Below, piece after piece: positions 43,604-60,454 of a DNA stretch of 64,000 nucleotides. Every line of letters starts with the position of its first letter. Position 1 is the stretch's first letter. The translations under genes were made by a program, and so were the position numbers. Below the pieces are notes generated by a model that saw only the letters and a program-made list of their open reading frames with translations, was not told where the DNA came from and did no database searches. Origin of the DNA: Wagnerdoeblera intermedia (lineage in GTDB: Bacteria; Pseudomonadota; Alphaproteobacteria; Rhodobacterales; Rhodobacteraceae); NCBI RefSeq assembly GCF_042647465.1, contig NZ_JBHRVN010000004.1. One strand, written 5' to 3'.

Positions 43604-43672
43604 GGGCCTGCCATGTAATACATAGGCCCGGTCATGGAGCACTGGCCCTGACTTCCCGGCCTCCCTGCCGGG
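43604..43672 (-). promoter_or_regulatory. Hairpins in the helicase leader
   Basis: GGGCCT (43604-43609) pairs with AGGCCC (43624-43629), with ATGTA/TACAT continuing the stem past a 3-base bulge. The structure is 21-46 bases before the helicase start. A second hairpin, CCCGGC/GCCGGG, is at 43655-43672. A folded leader could control translation or stability. Confidence 0.45.
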
Positions 43673-43840
43673 GCACGAGGACGCTGGCACCCACCGGGGC
43701 TTCTACAGGAAATCGCGGCTCCTGGGAAGGCGCATCCCATGCTTTTGATGACTTTCCCTGCTGCTGTCCGGAGTTTAGCCTGTGACAAACCGCCCGCAAC
43801 AGGCCAGAAGGCCTTAAAGACCACACTGACGGAGCCCATC

Positions 43841-44401
43841 TTGCCCGACCTCTCCCGGCGCAGCCTCCTCCTTGGCATGAGCCTTCTGCCGCTGCCCCTG
43901 CCCGCTTTCGGGCGCGAGGCGGCCGGTGTCATGGCGGCGCTGCCCCCGCCACAGGGCGAGGTTCTTCTCACCGTGACCGGGGCGCTGACGCGCAGCAACA
44001 GCCCGGAAGGCGCGCTTTTTGACCGTGAGATGCTGAAGGCTCTGGGGGAAGTGGAATTCCTCACCGGCACACCCTGGTCTGAGCATCCGCAGCGCTTTCG
44101 CGGCCCCTCGCTCTACAGCCTCGTCACCGCGCTCGGGCTGAAGGGGGGCACTTTCACGGCACGGGCTTTGAATGATTACTCGATCCCCGTCCCGCTCAGC
44201 GAGGCAGTCGAAGGCGGGCCGATTCTTGCCATGGAAATCGACGGCCAGGTCCTGTCGCTGCGCGAACGCGGGCCGTTGTGGCTGATCTATCCTTTCGATG
44301 ACATCCCCGCCTATCGCAGCGAGGTGAGCTATATCCGCAGCATCTGGCAGTTGACCCGGCTGGAGTGGGACAGCGCAGCCGGCGAGACGCAGGCCGGGTG
44401 A
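43841..44401 (+). CDS. Exported oxidoreductase molybdopterin-domain-like protein without cysteine
   Basis: A 186-residue protein. GACGGAG 7 bases before TTG 43841 and the twin-arginine-like leader (DLSRRSLLLGMSLLPLPLP) choose this start, with export by Tat or Sec probable. Residues about 40-180 (GEVLLTVTGAL, FRGPSLYSLVTALGL, ALNDYSIPVPLSEA) follow the fold of the sulfite-oxidase molybdopterin-binding domain. It has no cysteine at all, so the usual molybdenum ligand is absent. A signalling or binding role, rather than catalysis, is inferred. Its stop overlaps the kinase start (ATGA), coupling the two. Confidence 0.7.
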   Translation: MPDLSRRSLLLGMSLLPLPLPAFGREAAGVMAALPPPQGEVLLTVTGALTRSNSPEGALFDREMLKALGEVEFLTGTPWSEHPQRFRGPSLYSLVTALGLKGGTFTARALNDYSIPVPLSEAVEGGPILAMEIDGQVLSLRERGPLWLIYPFDDIPAYRSEVSYIRSIWQLTRLEWDSAAGETQAG

Positions 44402-46914
44402 TGAGCGCGCGGATCCTGAGGCTGCGGCGGTGGCTTGCACGGCTGGCCCTGCTGGGGCTGCTGGGGGCCGTTCTGGTGCTGCTGCTGCTGGGACGCGATG
44501 TGCGTGATGAGATCCAGAACCTTGCAAGGGCCAGTTCCGCCAATGCGCAATGGAGCCTTTCGCAGCCGGATATGGAGCTGTTGCAGCTGATCCAGGCGGC
44601 TCAGTCCCTGCGCATTGGGGATGGCAGCACGGCGGACCTGCGCCGCCGCTATGACATCTTTTACTCGCGCATCCGCCTGATGGAGGTGATGCCCTTCTAC
44701 CCCGAAGATCTCGATCTGCCGGAAATCCGCGGCGGGATCGAGGCCGCGCGGGCGTTTCTGTCGCGGACGGAAGCGCTCTTTGACGGAACCGACGCGGCGC
44801 TGACTGCCGCCGTTCCCGATATTCTGGCAGCAGCAGAGCAGCTGCGCCCGCGCCTGCGCGATCTGACGCTGCGCAGCCTGCAGCAGCGCACCATCCGTGG
44901 TGATGCGCAGCGCGAGACCCTGCGGGTCACCCTCGTGCGGCTGATCTCATCGAGTGCGGCGCTTCTGCTTGCGGTGATGCTGGTGGTTCTGGCCCTGGTG
45001 CGCATGGTCCGTCAGGCGCAGCTGCAAAACCGCCAGGTGCGCGCCGCCCATGCCAGGGTCCGCGCCATCATCACCGCCTCGCAGGACGCCATTCTGGTGC
45101 TGGATGCGGCGGGACGAATCGTCGATTCGAATGATGCGGCGCTGGTGCTGTTCGGGCTGCCGGCCGAGGCGCTGGAGGGGCTGCCGGTCTCGCGCTTTCT
45201 GGGCCCGGAGGAGGGCAGCAGCGATGCAGGGCCCCTGCCCGAACCCGGGGCCCGCCTGGTCCGGGTGCGCGGGCGGCGCGGCACTGGCGAGGGATTTCCG
45301 GCCGAATGCAGTCTGACCGCGATTGAAAGCGATACCGGCCCGCTCAGGATCTGCTTTCTGCGCGATATTTCAGACCGCCTTGCTGCCGAAGCCGCTTTGG
45401 TTGAGACGCGCGATCGCGCGCTTGCCGGTGAAAAGGCCAAGGATGAACTGCTGGCCGTGATGAGCCATGAGATGCGCACGCCGCTCAATGGCATTCTGGG
45501 CACCCTTGATCTGATTGACGATGACCTGCCCGCAGCGCAGCGGCGTCAGTATGACCGGATCATCCGCAGCTCTGCTGAGCAGTTGTTGCGTCACGTCAAT
45601 GATGTGCTGGAAATCGCACGCATGGATGCCTTCCGCACCCAGCTGCGCTGCGCGCCTTTTGACGCCTGTGCACTGATGCGCGACATCGCCCATGCCCAGC
45701 AGGGGGTCGCCGCGCGCGAGGGGAACCGCCTCGCGCTGGATCTGCGCGACGACAGCCTTGCGCGGGTGACCGGAGATGGCAACCGCGTGCATCAGGTTCT
45801 TCTCAACCTTGTCAGCAATGCGCTGAAATTCACCCGCGATGGACAGATCACGCTGAAAGCCTTTCGCAATGCCGAAGGCGATGCGGTCTTTGAGGTGCGC
45901 GACAGCGGCATCGGCATCGCGCCCGAAGATATGTCGCGCATCTTTGAGGAATTTGTCACCCTCAACACCGATTATAACCGCAAGGCTCAGGGCACCGGCT
46001 TGGGGCTTGCGATCTCACGCCGGCTGGCCACGCTGATGGGCGGGCGGCTTGAGGCCGAAAGCGCCCCCGGTCTTGGCAGCGTCTTCCGGCTGATCCTGCC
46101 CCTGCCGCCCGCAGAGCCGCATCTGCCCGCCCCTGCCCTGCCGCAGGACCGCTATGACGTCCGGCCGCTCTCGGTGCTGGTGGTTGAGGATAATCCGATC
46201 AACCGCTTCGTGGTCCGCTCGATGCTCGCGGCCGATGGCCACAGCGTGACCGAGGCAGAGACCGGCCATGAGGCCCTGGGGCTCTGCGCGCAGGAGGGGT
46301 TTGATCTGATCCTGATGGATATCTCCATGCCCGGCCTCGACGGGGTAGAGACGACCTGCCGCATCCGCGAGGCCGAAGGCCCCAATGCGACCACCCCGGT
46401 GGTGGCGCTGACCGCCCATGCACGGCCCGAGGATCTGCGCCGCTTTGCCGACAGTGGCATTGCCCGCAGCCTGACGAAGCCGCTGCGCCGACAGGCCCTG
46501 CGCGAATTGCTGCGTGATTATGGACCGCGACAAACGCCGACCGTCACAGATGATCAGCCGGCGCGGGTCCTGATTGATGACGCCACCGTGCGGGAGATGG
46601 CCGGAGCGCTTGGACGCGATGTCTATACCAGCCTGAAGGCGCGGTTTGAGGCAGAGCTGACCGAGGGGCTGCGGCTTCTTACCTCGCAGCCACAGCGCAC
46701 GGGCGCTGAGATGGCCGCCACCGCCCATAAGCTTGCCGGTGCGGCGGCTGTCTTTGGTCTGAGTGCACTGCGCGCAGAGCTTGTGGCGCTTGAGGATCTG
46801 GCCTCAACCGATGAGGCCGGAGTGCCTGACACCACCCTGCGAAATATCGGGCGTCTGGCGGCGCAGAGCCTTCAGGCGCTGGCGGCCCTGGAGGACGAAG
46901 ACGAGGCGGCCTGA
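44401..46914 (+). CDS. Hybrid sensor histidine kinase (HK-REC-HPt)
   Basis: An 837-residue tripartite sensor. Membrane helix 1 (about 14-31) and helix 2 (about 182-203) bound a helical periplasmic domain of roughly 150 residues. A PAS domain (about 217-325) is followed by the phospho-acceptor His356 in SHEMRTPLNG. The ATPase N box NLVSNALKF (469-477) and GTGLGLAI (531-538) follow, then a receiver domain with Asp640 and a C-terminal HPt domain with His776 (AHKLAG). This is the ArcB/BarA design. No response regulator is adjacent. The frame is open from 44365, but the ATGA overlap at 44401 sets the start. Confidence 0.95.
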   Translation: MSARILRLRRWLARLALLGLLGAVLVLLLLGRDVRDEIQNLARASSANAQWSLSQPDMELLQLIQAAQSLRIGDGSTADLRRRYDIFYSRIRLMEVMPFYPEDLDLPEIRGGIEAARAFLSRTEALFDGTDAALTAAVPDILAAAEQLRPRLRDLTLRSLQQRTIRGDAQRETLRVTLVRLISSSAALLLAVMLVVLALVRMVRQAQLQNRQVRAAHARVRAIITASQDAILVLDAAGRIVDSNDAALVLFGLPAEALEGLPVSRFLGPEEGSSDAGPLPEPGARLVRVRGRRGTGEGFPAECSLTAIESDTGPLRICFLRDISDRLAAEAALVETRDRALAGEKAKDELLAVMSHEMRTPLNGILGTLDLIDDDLPAAQRRQYDRIIRSSAEQLLRHVNDVLEIARMDAFRTQLRCAPFDACALMRDIAHAQQGVAAREGNRLALDLRDDSLARVTGDGNRVHQVLLNLVSNALKFTRDGQITLKAFRNAEGDAVFEVRDSGIGIAPEDMSRIFEEFVTLNTDYNRKAQGTGLGLAISRRLATLMGGRLEAESAPGLGSVFRLILPLPPAEPHLPAPALPQDRYDVRPLSVLVVEDNPINRFVVRSMLAADGHSVTEAETGHEALGLCAQEGFDLILMDISMPGLDGVETTCRIREAEGPNATTPVVALTAHARPEDLRRFADSGIARSLTKPLRRQALRELLRDYGPRQTPTVTDDQPARVLIDDATVREMAGALGRDVYTSLKARFEAELTEGLRLLTSQPQRTGAEMAATAHKLAGAAAVFGLSALRAELVALEDLASTDEAGVPDTTLRNIGRLAAQSLQALAALEDEDEAA

Positions 46915-46973
46915 GCGCCGCCCCGATCGGCTGACTGCGACTGAGTATCGGAACTATCCCGACCGGCAGCGCC

Positions 46974-47342
46974 TCAGGCGCGGCGCAGGCCCAGCCTTGA
47001 CCCCATCAGCAGGCCGACAACCGCCCCTGCCCCGGCGCCGATTGCGGCGCCGATGATATCGGCAAACCAGTCGTTCAGCTCCATGCTGCGACCGACGAAA
47101 GGCTGGATGACTTCGATCAGCCCGCCATAGACCGCGATCACCAAGATCGTCGCCGCCCACCAGCGCGGGCGCACCACGGTGACCGGAAAGGCCAGAGAGC
47201 CGAAGGCAAGGGCATGGTAGATTTTGTCACTGACCTGCATCCCGGGCAGGCCCGAGACCGGCGCAAGGGTCACGACCGCGATCACCAGGGTGAGAAATGC
47301 GCTCACCCCAAGGGCGATCAGAAGAGCCATGCGATGTGTCAT
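46974..47342 (-). CDS. VanZ-like membrane protein
   Basis: A 122-residue protein with four hydrophobic helices and the VanZ pattern: DKIYHALAFGSLAF in the second helix, and GGLIEVIQPFVGRSMELNDW before the last. VanZ relatives are named for teicoplanin resistance, but most have no known role. The ribosome site is weak; MTHRMALLIALG at 47342 is chosen over the open frame to 47570 because the first helix begins here. It lies between the kinase (convergent) and rpoC (downstream gene on the same strand ends the rpo operon). Confidence 0.8.
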   Translation of the reverse strand: MTHRMALLIALGVSAFLTLVIAVVTLAPVSGLPGMQVSDKIYHALAFGSLAFPVTVVRPRWWAATILVIAVYGGLIEVIQPFVGRSMELNDWFADIIGAAIGAGAGAVVGLLMGSRLGLRRA

Positions 47343-47440
47343 AAGGTTCAGTGCCGTGTTGTCCCTTAATTGGCAAGCCTGCGACGCGGCGCTCAAGCGG
47401 CTGTGAAGTGAAGAGCCCCGCAAAGGGTCTCCCCAAAAGA

Positions 47441-47469
47441 GGAAAGCCCCGGCAGGGCCGGGGCTTTCC
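47441..47469 (-). terminator. Terminator after rpoC
   Basis: A perfect 13-bp stem (GGAAAGCCCCGGC 47441-47453, loop AGG, GCCGGGGCTTTCC 47457-47469). On the minus strand TCTTTT follows. It ends the secE-to-rpoC cluster. Confidence 0.88.
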
Positions 47470-47484
47470 GTCAGATCATAAAGA

Positions 47485-51687
<4,203 letters not shown>

Positions 51688-51736
51688 CTTGAATCCTTAA
51701 TTAAGGGAAGGGGGAAAGCTGAGGGCGCGAACGCCC

Positions 51737-55870
<4,134 letters not shown>

Positions 55871-56117
55871 GCTCGTGGTCACCTTTCGTCATCACGACGC
55901 GCCAACCCGTCGGGCCACGGGGGGAACGCCTTTCGAACGCGGATATCGCGGATTCCATGCCTGCCCGCCGTCCCACCGGCGAACTCCCGAATCCGGACCT
56001 CTCCGGAAGGAGGCATTCAGAAATGCACCCTTCGAGACAGGTCGAGCCGGACCCGGGAGATACCCCGGATCCGGCCTGGAAGATAGTGTCAGAATGCCTC
56101 AGGCATTCAGATCACAA
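55871..56117 (-). promoter_or_regulatory. Structured rplL-rpoB spacer
   Basis: The 247-base spacer contains an 11-bp stem with one mismatch (56047-56057 with 56064-56074). GAATGCCT at 56092-56099 is able to pair with AGGCATTC either at 56101-56108 or at 56011-56018. AGGCATTCAGA occurs at both latter sites. It resembles the attenuation/processing region found at this place in other bacteria. Function inferred. Confidence 0.5.
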
Positions 56118-56495
56118 TCACTTCAGCTCGATTTTAGCGCCAGCTTCTTCGAGTTTCTTTTTCATGGCTTCAGCGTCAGCTTTCGAAGCGCCTTCTTTGA
56201 CTTTGCCGCCAGCTTCGACGAGGTCTTTGGCTTCTTTCAGGCCCAGGCCGGTGATGGCGCGGACTTCTTTGATGACGTTGATTTTGTTCGCGCCGGCGTC
56301 GGTCAGGACGACGTCGAACTCGGTTTTCTCTTCTGCAGCTTCAGCAGCGCCACCAGCAGCCGGGCCAGCAACCATGACTGCGCCACCGGCAGCCGGCTCG
56401 ATGCCGTACTCGTCTTTCAGGATGGTTTTCAGTTCCTGAGCTTGCAGGAGGGTCAGACCGACGATTTGTTCGGCAAGTGCTTTAAGATCAGCCAT
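56118..56495 (-). CDS. rplL: 50S ribosomal protein L7/L12
   Basis: A 125-residue stalk protein that recruits translation factors. The N-terminal dimer domain (LAEQIVGLTLLQAQELKTIL), a Gly/Ala-rich hinge (GGAVMVAGPAAGG), and a C-terminal factor-binding domain (KEVRAITGLGLKEAKDLVEA-like) are all visible. TAGGAAGC precedes the ATG. It follows rplJ by 74 bases, which is typical and allows L12 to be made in excess. Confidence 0.99.
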   Translation of the reverse strand: MADLKALAEQIVGLTLLQAQELKTILKDEYGIEPAAGGAVMVAGPAAGGAAEAAEEKTEFDVVLTDAGANKINVIKEVRAITGLGLKEAKDLVEAGGKVKEGASKADAEAMKKKLEEAGAKIELK

Positions 56496-56569
56496 TTTTA
56501 GCTTCCTAGATATATAGATGGGTGTTCCGGCGACGTGTCATCCACGCCGAAGGCACGAGAGGGGTTGGC

Positions 56570-57085
56570 TCAGGCAGCCGCTTTTTCCTCAATGGTCTTG
56601 AGGATGCCAGCGATGTTCGCCGCAGGCGCGCCGATCGCACCAGCGATGTTGGCAGCAGGTGCACCGATGCACGAAACGATCTGAGCGATGAGCTCTTCAC
56701 GCGACGGCATAGCTGCAACGGCTTTAACACCAGCCTGGTCGAGAACCGTTTCGCCCATTGCACCGCCGAGAATCACGAACTTGTCGTTTTTCTTGGCATA
56801 TGCTTCGCAGACCTTCGCCGCAGCGACCGGGTCTTCCGAATAAGCGAAAGCAGTCATACCCTTGAGCAGAGTGGCCATACCCGCTTGGGGTTTGCCTTCA
56901 AGGGCGATCTGAGCGAGCTTGTTCTTGGCGACGCGTACACCACCGCCCACGGAACGCATGTCCGCGCGCAGGGCCTGCATCTGAGCAACCGTCATGCCTT
57001 CGTAGTGGGCAACCACTACGACGCCAGAGCTTGCGAAGATCTGGCCGAGGTCCTCAACCAGTTGTTCTTTCTGGGCTCTATCCAC
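56570..57085 (-). CDS. rplJ: 50S ribosomal protein L10
   Basis: A 171-residue protein anchoring the L7/L12 stalk to 23S rRNA. The N-terminal MDRAQKEQLVEDLGQIFAS and the C-terminal helix that binds L12 dimers (ANIAGILKTIEEKAAA) are typical. Translation begins at GTG 57085, supported by TTGGAG 8 bases upstream. L10 usually represses its own mRNA by binding the leader, and a 250-base structured leader is present. Confidence 0.98.
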   Translation of the reverse strand: MDRAQKEQLVEDLGQIFASSGVVVVAHYEGMTVAQMQALRADMRSVGGGVRVAKNKLAQIALEGKPQAGMATLLKGMTAFAYSEDPVAAAKVCEAYAKKNDKFVILGGAMGETVLDQAGVKAVAAMPSREELIAQIVSCIGAPAANIAGAIGAPAANIAGILKTIEEKAAA

Positions 57086-57335
57086 AGGTTTACTCCAAGT
57101 TTGGGGATTTCTCCCCGGCTCGTTTTCGCCACCACCTTTGTGGGATGGCAGCGGTCGGGTCCGTGAGGGTCCCGGTCAGATCACCCGAGGCAAGGCCTCC
57201 GGCTCCGTTCCCGTTTCCCATCTCAGGAAGGACATTAAGCGTATGGGTCATACGCACCCTCCGTCTCGGACAGGACGGGGCGTTTCCGCCCCGTCTCCCT
57301 GAACTCTTGCGAGTCAGGAATTCTTTTGCCGTGAC
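57086..57335 (-). promoter_or_regulatory. rplJ leader, candidate L10-binding region
   Basis: The 250-base gap between rplA and rplJ holds two perfect hairpins: GCGTATG/CATACGC (57239-57255) and GACGGGGCG/CGCCCCGTC (57274-57295). An L10(L12)4-binding autoregulatory leader normally lies here. The binding structure itself was not identified. No T tract follows the GC hairpin. Confidence 0.5.
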
Positions 57336-58031
57336 TTACTTCGAAGTCGAGGCGAGGTCAACGCTTACGCCCGGACCCATGGTCGAAGCAAGCGAGACTT
57401 TTTTCAGGTAGGTGCCTTTTGCGCCGGCCGGTTTCGCTTTGACAACTGCGTCCACGAAGGCGCGGATGTTTTCTGCGAGTTTGTCAGCCTCGAACGAGAC
57501 TTTGCCAACGCCGCCGTGGATGATACCGGCTTTTTCGACTTTGAACTGCACTTCGCCGCCTTTAGCGTTCGAAACTGCGGTTGCAACGTCCATGGTCACG
57601 GTACCGACCTTCGGGTTCGGCATCAGGTTGCGCGGGCCGAGGATTTTGCCCAGGCGGCCAACCAGCGGCATCATGTCCGGGGTCGCGATGCAGCGATCGA
57701 ACTCGATGACACCTTTCTGGATGGTCTCCAGCAGGTCCTCTGCGCCAACGATGTCTGCGCCGGCTGCTTTAGCTTCATCAGCTTTGGCGCCACGGGCGAA
57801 AACAGCGACGCGCACGGTTTTACCGGTGCCGTTCGGCAGACCAACAACGCCGCGGACCATCTGGTCTGCGTGACGCGGGTCAACGCCGAGGTTCAGCGAG
57901 ATTTCGACGGTTTCGTCGAATTTCGCCGAAGCGGCTTTCTTGATCAGTTCAACGGCTTCTTCAACGGTGACGTTGGCTTTGCCTTCAAACAGAGCGCGGG
58001 CGGCAGCGGTGCGTTTTGCAACTTTGGTCAT
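57336..58031 (-). CDS. rplA: 50S ribosomal protein L1
   Basis: A 231-residue rRNA-binding protein of the L1 stalk. Family motifs are visible: NLGVDPRHADQMVRGVVGLP, LGKILGPRNLMPNPKVGTVT, and a C-terminal YLKKVSLASTMGPGV. The frame is open to 58061, but MTKVAKRTAAARALFEG at 58031 is the conserved N-terminus. It starts 5 bases after rplK, so the two are translationally linked; L1 typically represses both. Confidence 0.99.
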   Translation of the reverse strand: MTKVAKRTAAARALFEGKANVTVEEAVELIKKAASAKFDETVEISLNLGVDPRHADQMVRGVVGLPNGTGKTVRVAVFARGAKADEAKAAGADIVGAEDLLETIQKGVIEFDRCIATPDMMPLVGRLGKILGPRNLMPNPKVGTVTMDVATAVSNAKGGEVQFKVEKAGIIHGGVGKVSFEADKLAENIRAFVDAVVKAKPAGAKGTYLKKVSLASTMGPGVSVDLASTSK

Positions 58032-58036
58032 TACAA

Positions 58037-58489
58037 TCAGCCCTTCACTTCGATGCCGCACGACTTGGCGGAGCCAACGATGATCTGCATTGCTGCTTCG
58101 ATATCGTTTGCCGACAGGTCTTTCATTTTTTGCTCAGCGATCGCACGGACCTGAGCAACGGTGACGGTGCCCTGAACGTGACGGCCCGGCTTCGGCGAAC
58201 CCTGCATACGGGCGCGCTTGCCCTGCGGCTTCAGACCAGCTGCTTTTTTCAGCAGGAAGGAGGCCGGCGGGGTTTTCAGCTCAAGCGTGAACGACTTGTC
58301 TGCAAAGTAAGTGATGACGACCGGAGTCGGTGCGCCCGGCTCGATGTCGGCCGTCTTGGCGTTGAATTCTTTCACGAACGCCATGATGTTCAGGCCGCGC
58401 TGACCCAGCGCCGGACCGACCGGCGGCGACGGGTTGGCTTGCTGAGCCTTCACCTGCAGCTTCAGCTGCCCCATAATCTTCTTGGCCAT
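58037..58489 (-). CDS. rplK: 50S ribosomal protein L11
   Basis: A 150-residue protein of the GTPase-associated centre, important for RelA activation. The N-terminal proline-rich segment (ANPSPPVGPALGQRGLNIMA) and the C-terminal rRNA-binding domain (IAEQKMKDLSANDIEAAMQI) are typical. AAGGAG precedes ATG 58489. Confidence 0.99.
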   Translation of the reverse strand: MAKKIMGQLKLQVKAQQANPSPPVGPALGQRGLNIMAFVKEFNAKTADIEPGAPTPVVITYFADKSFTLELKTPPASFLLKKAAGLKPQGKRARMQGSPKPGRHVQGTVTVAQVRAIAEQKMKDLSANDIEAAMQIIVGSAKSCGIEVKG

Positions 58490-58583
58490 CTGGCCCTCTC
58501 CTTATCACTGTGCTGCAGGATTATCCGGCAGCAAGTTTAGCGGTCGGGCGGCCCGGATCTCTCCGTCCGCCTCCCGCGCATCC

Positions 58584-59120
58584 TCAGATCACCTTGGTGA
58601 CCTGAGTGAATTCCAGCTCAACCGGGGTCGCCCGGCCGAAGATCGAGACGGTCACTTTCAGACGCGAAGCGGCCTCATCGACCTCCTCGACCATACCGTC
58701 GAAGCCCTCAAACGGACCCTCGTTCACTTTGACGCGCTCGCCGACCTCAAAGCGGATCAGGTTGCGCGGAGCGACCTCACCCACCGTCTCGGTGCGGTTC
58801 AGCATCCCGTTCACTTCCTCATCCCGCATCGGCATCGGGCGGCCCTGCGGACCCAGGAACCCGGTGACGCGGTTGATCGAGGTGATCAGGTGATAACCAC
58901 GGTTCGACATCTCCATGTGCACCAGCACATAGCCCGGCATGAAGCGACGCTCAGAAGTCACTTTCTTGCCGCGACGAATCTCGATCACCTCTTCCGTGGG
59001 GACCAGAACTTCGTCAATTTCATCCTGCAGACCGGCGTCCGCAACGGCGGTACGAATCTGTTCGGCGACCTTTTTCTCGAAGTTCGAGAGGACGCTCACC
59101 GAATACCAGCGCTTTGCCAT
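58584..59120 (-). CDS. nusG: Transcription termination/antitermination protein NusG
   Basis: A 178-residue RNA-polymerase-binding factor. The NGN domain (KRWYSVSVLSNFEKKVAEQI ... RRFMPGYVLVHMEM) is followed by the KOW domain (FEVGERVKVNEGPFEGFDGM). It couples transcription to translation and to Rho. The frame is open to 59129; MAKRWYSV at 59120 is the conserved start with AGGTGA upstream. It is downstream of secE and upstream of rplK, the universal order. Confidence 0.98.
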   Translation of the reverse strand: MAKRWYSVSVLSNFEKKVAEQIRTAVADAGLQDEIDEVLVPTEEVIEIRRGKKVTSERRFMPGYVLVHMEMSNRGYHLITSINRVTGFLGPQGRPMPMRDEEVNGMLNRTETVGEVAPRNLIRFEVGERVKVNEGPFEGFDGMVEEVDEAASRLKVTVSIFGRATPVELEFTQVTKVI

Positions 59121-59140
59121 GCGTGTCACCTGTCGCTAAA

Positions 59141-59245
59141 TCCGGAAGTCCGGAGTTTGGTCATTCTCAGCCCTGATGGCTCTTTCGGGAACAAAACCGC
59201 GGCGCGCAGGCGAATCGCTCGCACGCCGCTGTCCGGAAGTTCCGG
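59141..59245 (-). other. Paired near-palindromes in the secE-nusG spacer
   Basis: TCCGGAAGTCCGGA (59141-59154) and TCCGGAAGTTCCGG (59232-59245) bracket a 168-base spacer that also contains GCGGCG/CGCCGC (59199-59229). They could fold into hairpins in the transcript. No function is known. Confidence 0.3.
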
Positions 59246-59288
59246 CCCCTTCTATCGAAGCAGAGGCCTGATCGCAAGCCGTTCCGGC

Positions 59289-59486
59289 TCAGGAAAACAG
59301 GCCCAGAAGCGCACGCAGCCCGAGGTTGATACCACTGTCGACCATGAAGAAAAACACAGCCGCGATGGTGGCCAGGATAAAGACCATAACGGTCGTCAGC
59401 GTGACTTCACGACGGTTCGGCCAATGGATCTTGCCGATCTCGTTGCGGGTCTGCTGAATAAACTGTGCCGGGTTGGTCTTCGCCAT
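59289..59486 (-). CDS. secE: Preprotein translocase subunit SecE
   Basis: A 65-residue single-helix subunit of the SecYEG channel. The amphipathic start (FIQQTRNEIGKIHWPNRREV) and one membrane helix (VMVFILATIAAVFFFMVD) match the short alphaproteobacterial form. The frame is open to 59543, but MAKTNPAQFIQQ at 59486 is the conserved start. It opens the secE-nusG-rplKAJL-rpoBC cluster. No tRNA-Trp gene precedes it here. Confidence 0.96.
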   Translation of the reverse strand: MAKTNPAQFIQQTRNEIGKIHWPNRREVTLTTVMVFILATIAAVFFFMVDSGINLGLRALLGLFS

Positions 59487-59557
59487 GATCTGCCTCTGGT
59501 GTCCGCAATAAGGCCAGATAGGCCGAAGACGCGGCAAATTCAAGCGAAGACCCCGCT

Positions 59558-60391
59558 TCAGCCCTTTGCAATCACCCAGTCGAGTGCCCCAACGGGCAGC
59601 AGACGGCGGCAGATCGCCATGATCCAGGTTGGCGTGGTGACAAAATACCGCGCGCGGGGCCGCGCAGATTCGGCGGCATGAATAAGCGCCTTCGTCACAT
59701 CTGACGCCGGACGCTCAAAAGCATCCTTCTGCGCCCCCTCTGCCAGATAAAGCCGTGCGACCAGCTCGCGCTCATACTCTGCCGCCCGGACGGAGGACCG
59801 CCAGTCTATCCAGCGCTCAAACCCCGGGATCTGATTGACCCGAAACCGGCTCGTCACCGGCCCCGGCTCGATCAGGCTCACCCGGATCGGCTCACCGCGC
59901 ATCTCCAGCCGCAGCACATCCGTCAGCCCCTCCAGCGCATGTTTGGAGGCCACATAGGCCCCCCGCCAGCGCCGCGGCACAAAGCCCAGAACCGAGGAGA
60001 CCGTCACAATCCGCCCGCCCCCTGCCGCCCGCATCAAAGGAATAACCGCCCGCGTCAGCTCATGAGTGCCGAAAACATTGGTGGCAAAGACCTCCTCAAG
60101 CGCCCCGCGCGGCAGATCCTCAACCGCACCCGGTATGGCAAAACCGGCATTGTTATAAAGCACATCCACCCGCCCGCCGGTGCGCGCGCCCACCTCACCA
60201 ATCGCCGCGGCAATACTTTCAGATCTGGCAATATCGAGCACAAAGCTCTCAAAGCCTTCCGCCTGCAGCCGCGCCACATCCGCCTCGCGCCGACAGGTCG
60301 CCAGCACCCGCCATCCCCGCGCCCGCATCGCCCGCGCGCCGTCATAGCCAATACCCGAGGAGGCCCCGGTGATCAGAATAACACGCTCCAT
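59558..60391 (-). CDS. Short-chain dehydrogenase/reductase
   Basis: A 277-residue classical SDR. The cofactor motif TGASSGIG follows VILI at the N-terminus, NNAGFAI is the second signature, and the active-site YVASK supplies Tyr and Lys. An RR-containing fingerprint (TCRREADV) after the second strand suggests NADP(H). Substrate unknown. The open frame continues to 60532 through a repeat element, but MERVILITG at 60391 with GGGGGAC upstream is the natural start. It lies upstream of secE on the same strand but ends 71 bases before it. Confidence 0.9.
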   Translation of the reverse strand: MERVILITGASSGIGYDGARAMRARGWRVLATCRREADVARLQAEGFESFVLDIARSESIAAAIGEVGARTGGRVDVLYNNAGFAIPGAVEDLPRGALEEVFATNVFGTHELTRAVIPLMRAAGGGRIVTVSSVLGFVPRRWRGAYVASKHALEGLTDVLRLEMRGEPIRVSLIEPGPVTSRFRVNQIPGFERWIDWRSSVRAAEYERELVARLYLAEGAQKDAFERPASDVTKALIHAAESARPRARYFVTTPTWIMAICRRLLPVGALDWVIAKG

Positions 60392-60454
60392 CCGCGTCCC
60401 CCGCTGCTGCCTCCCGCCGCTATGCCACCCTGCCCGCCCCCCTGAAAGCCCCGA

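Noticed and set aside
41238..43625. 795-codon frame opposite the DEAD-box helicase with Ala/Val/Phe-rich repeats
   Set aside because: Its repeats are the reverse reading of the helicase tail repeats. It has no start signal or known domain.
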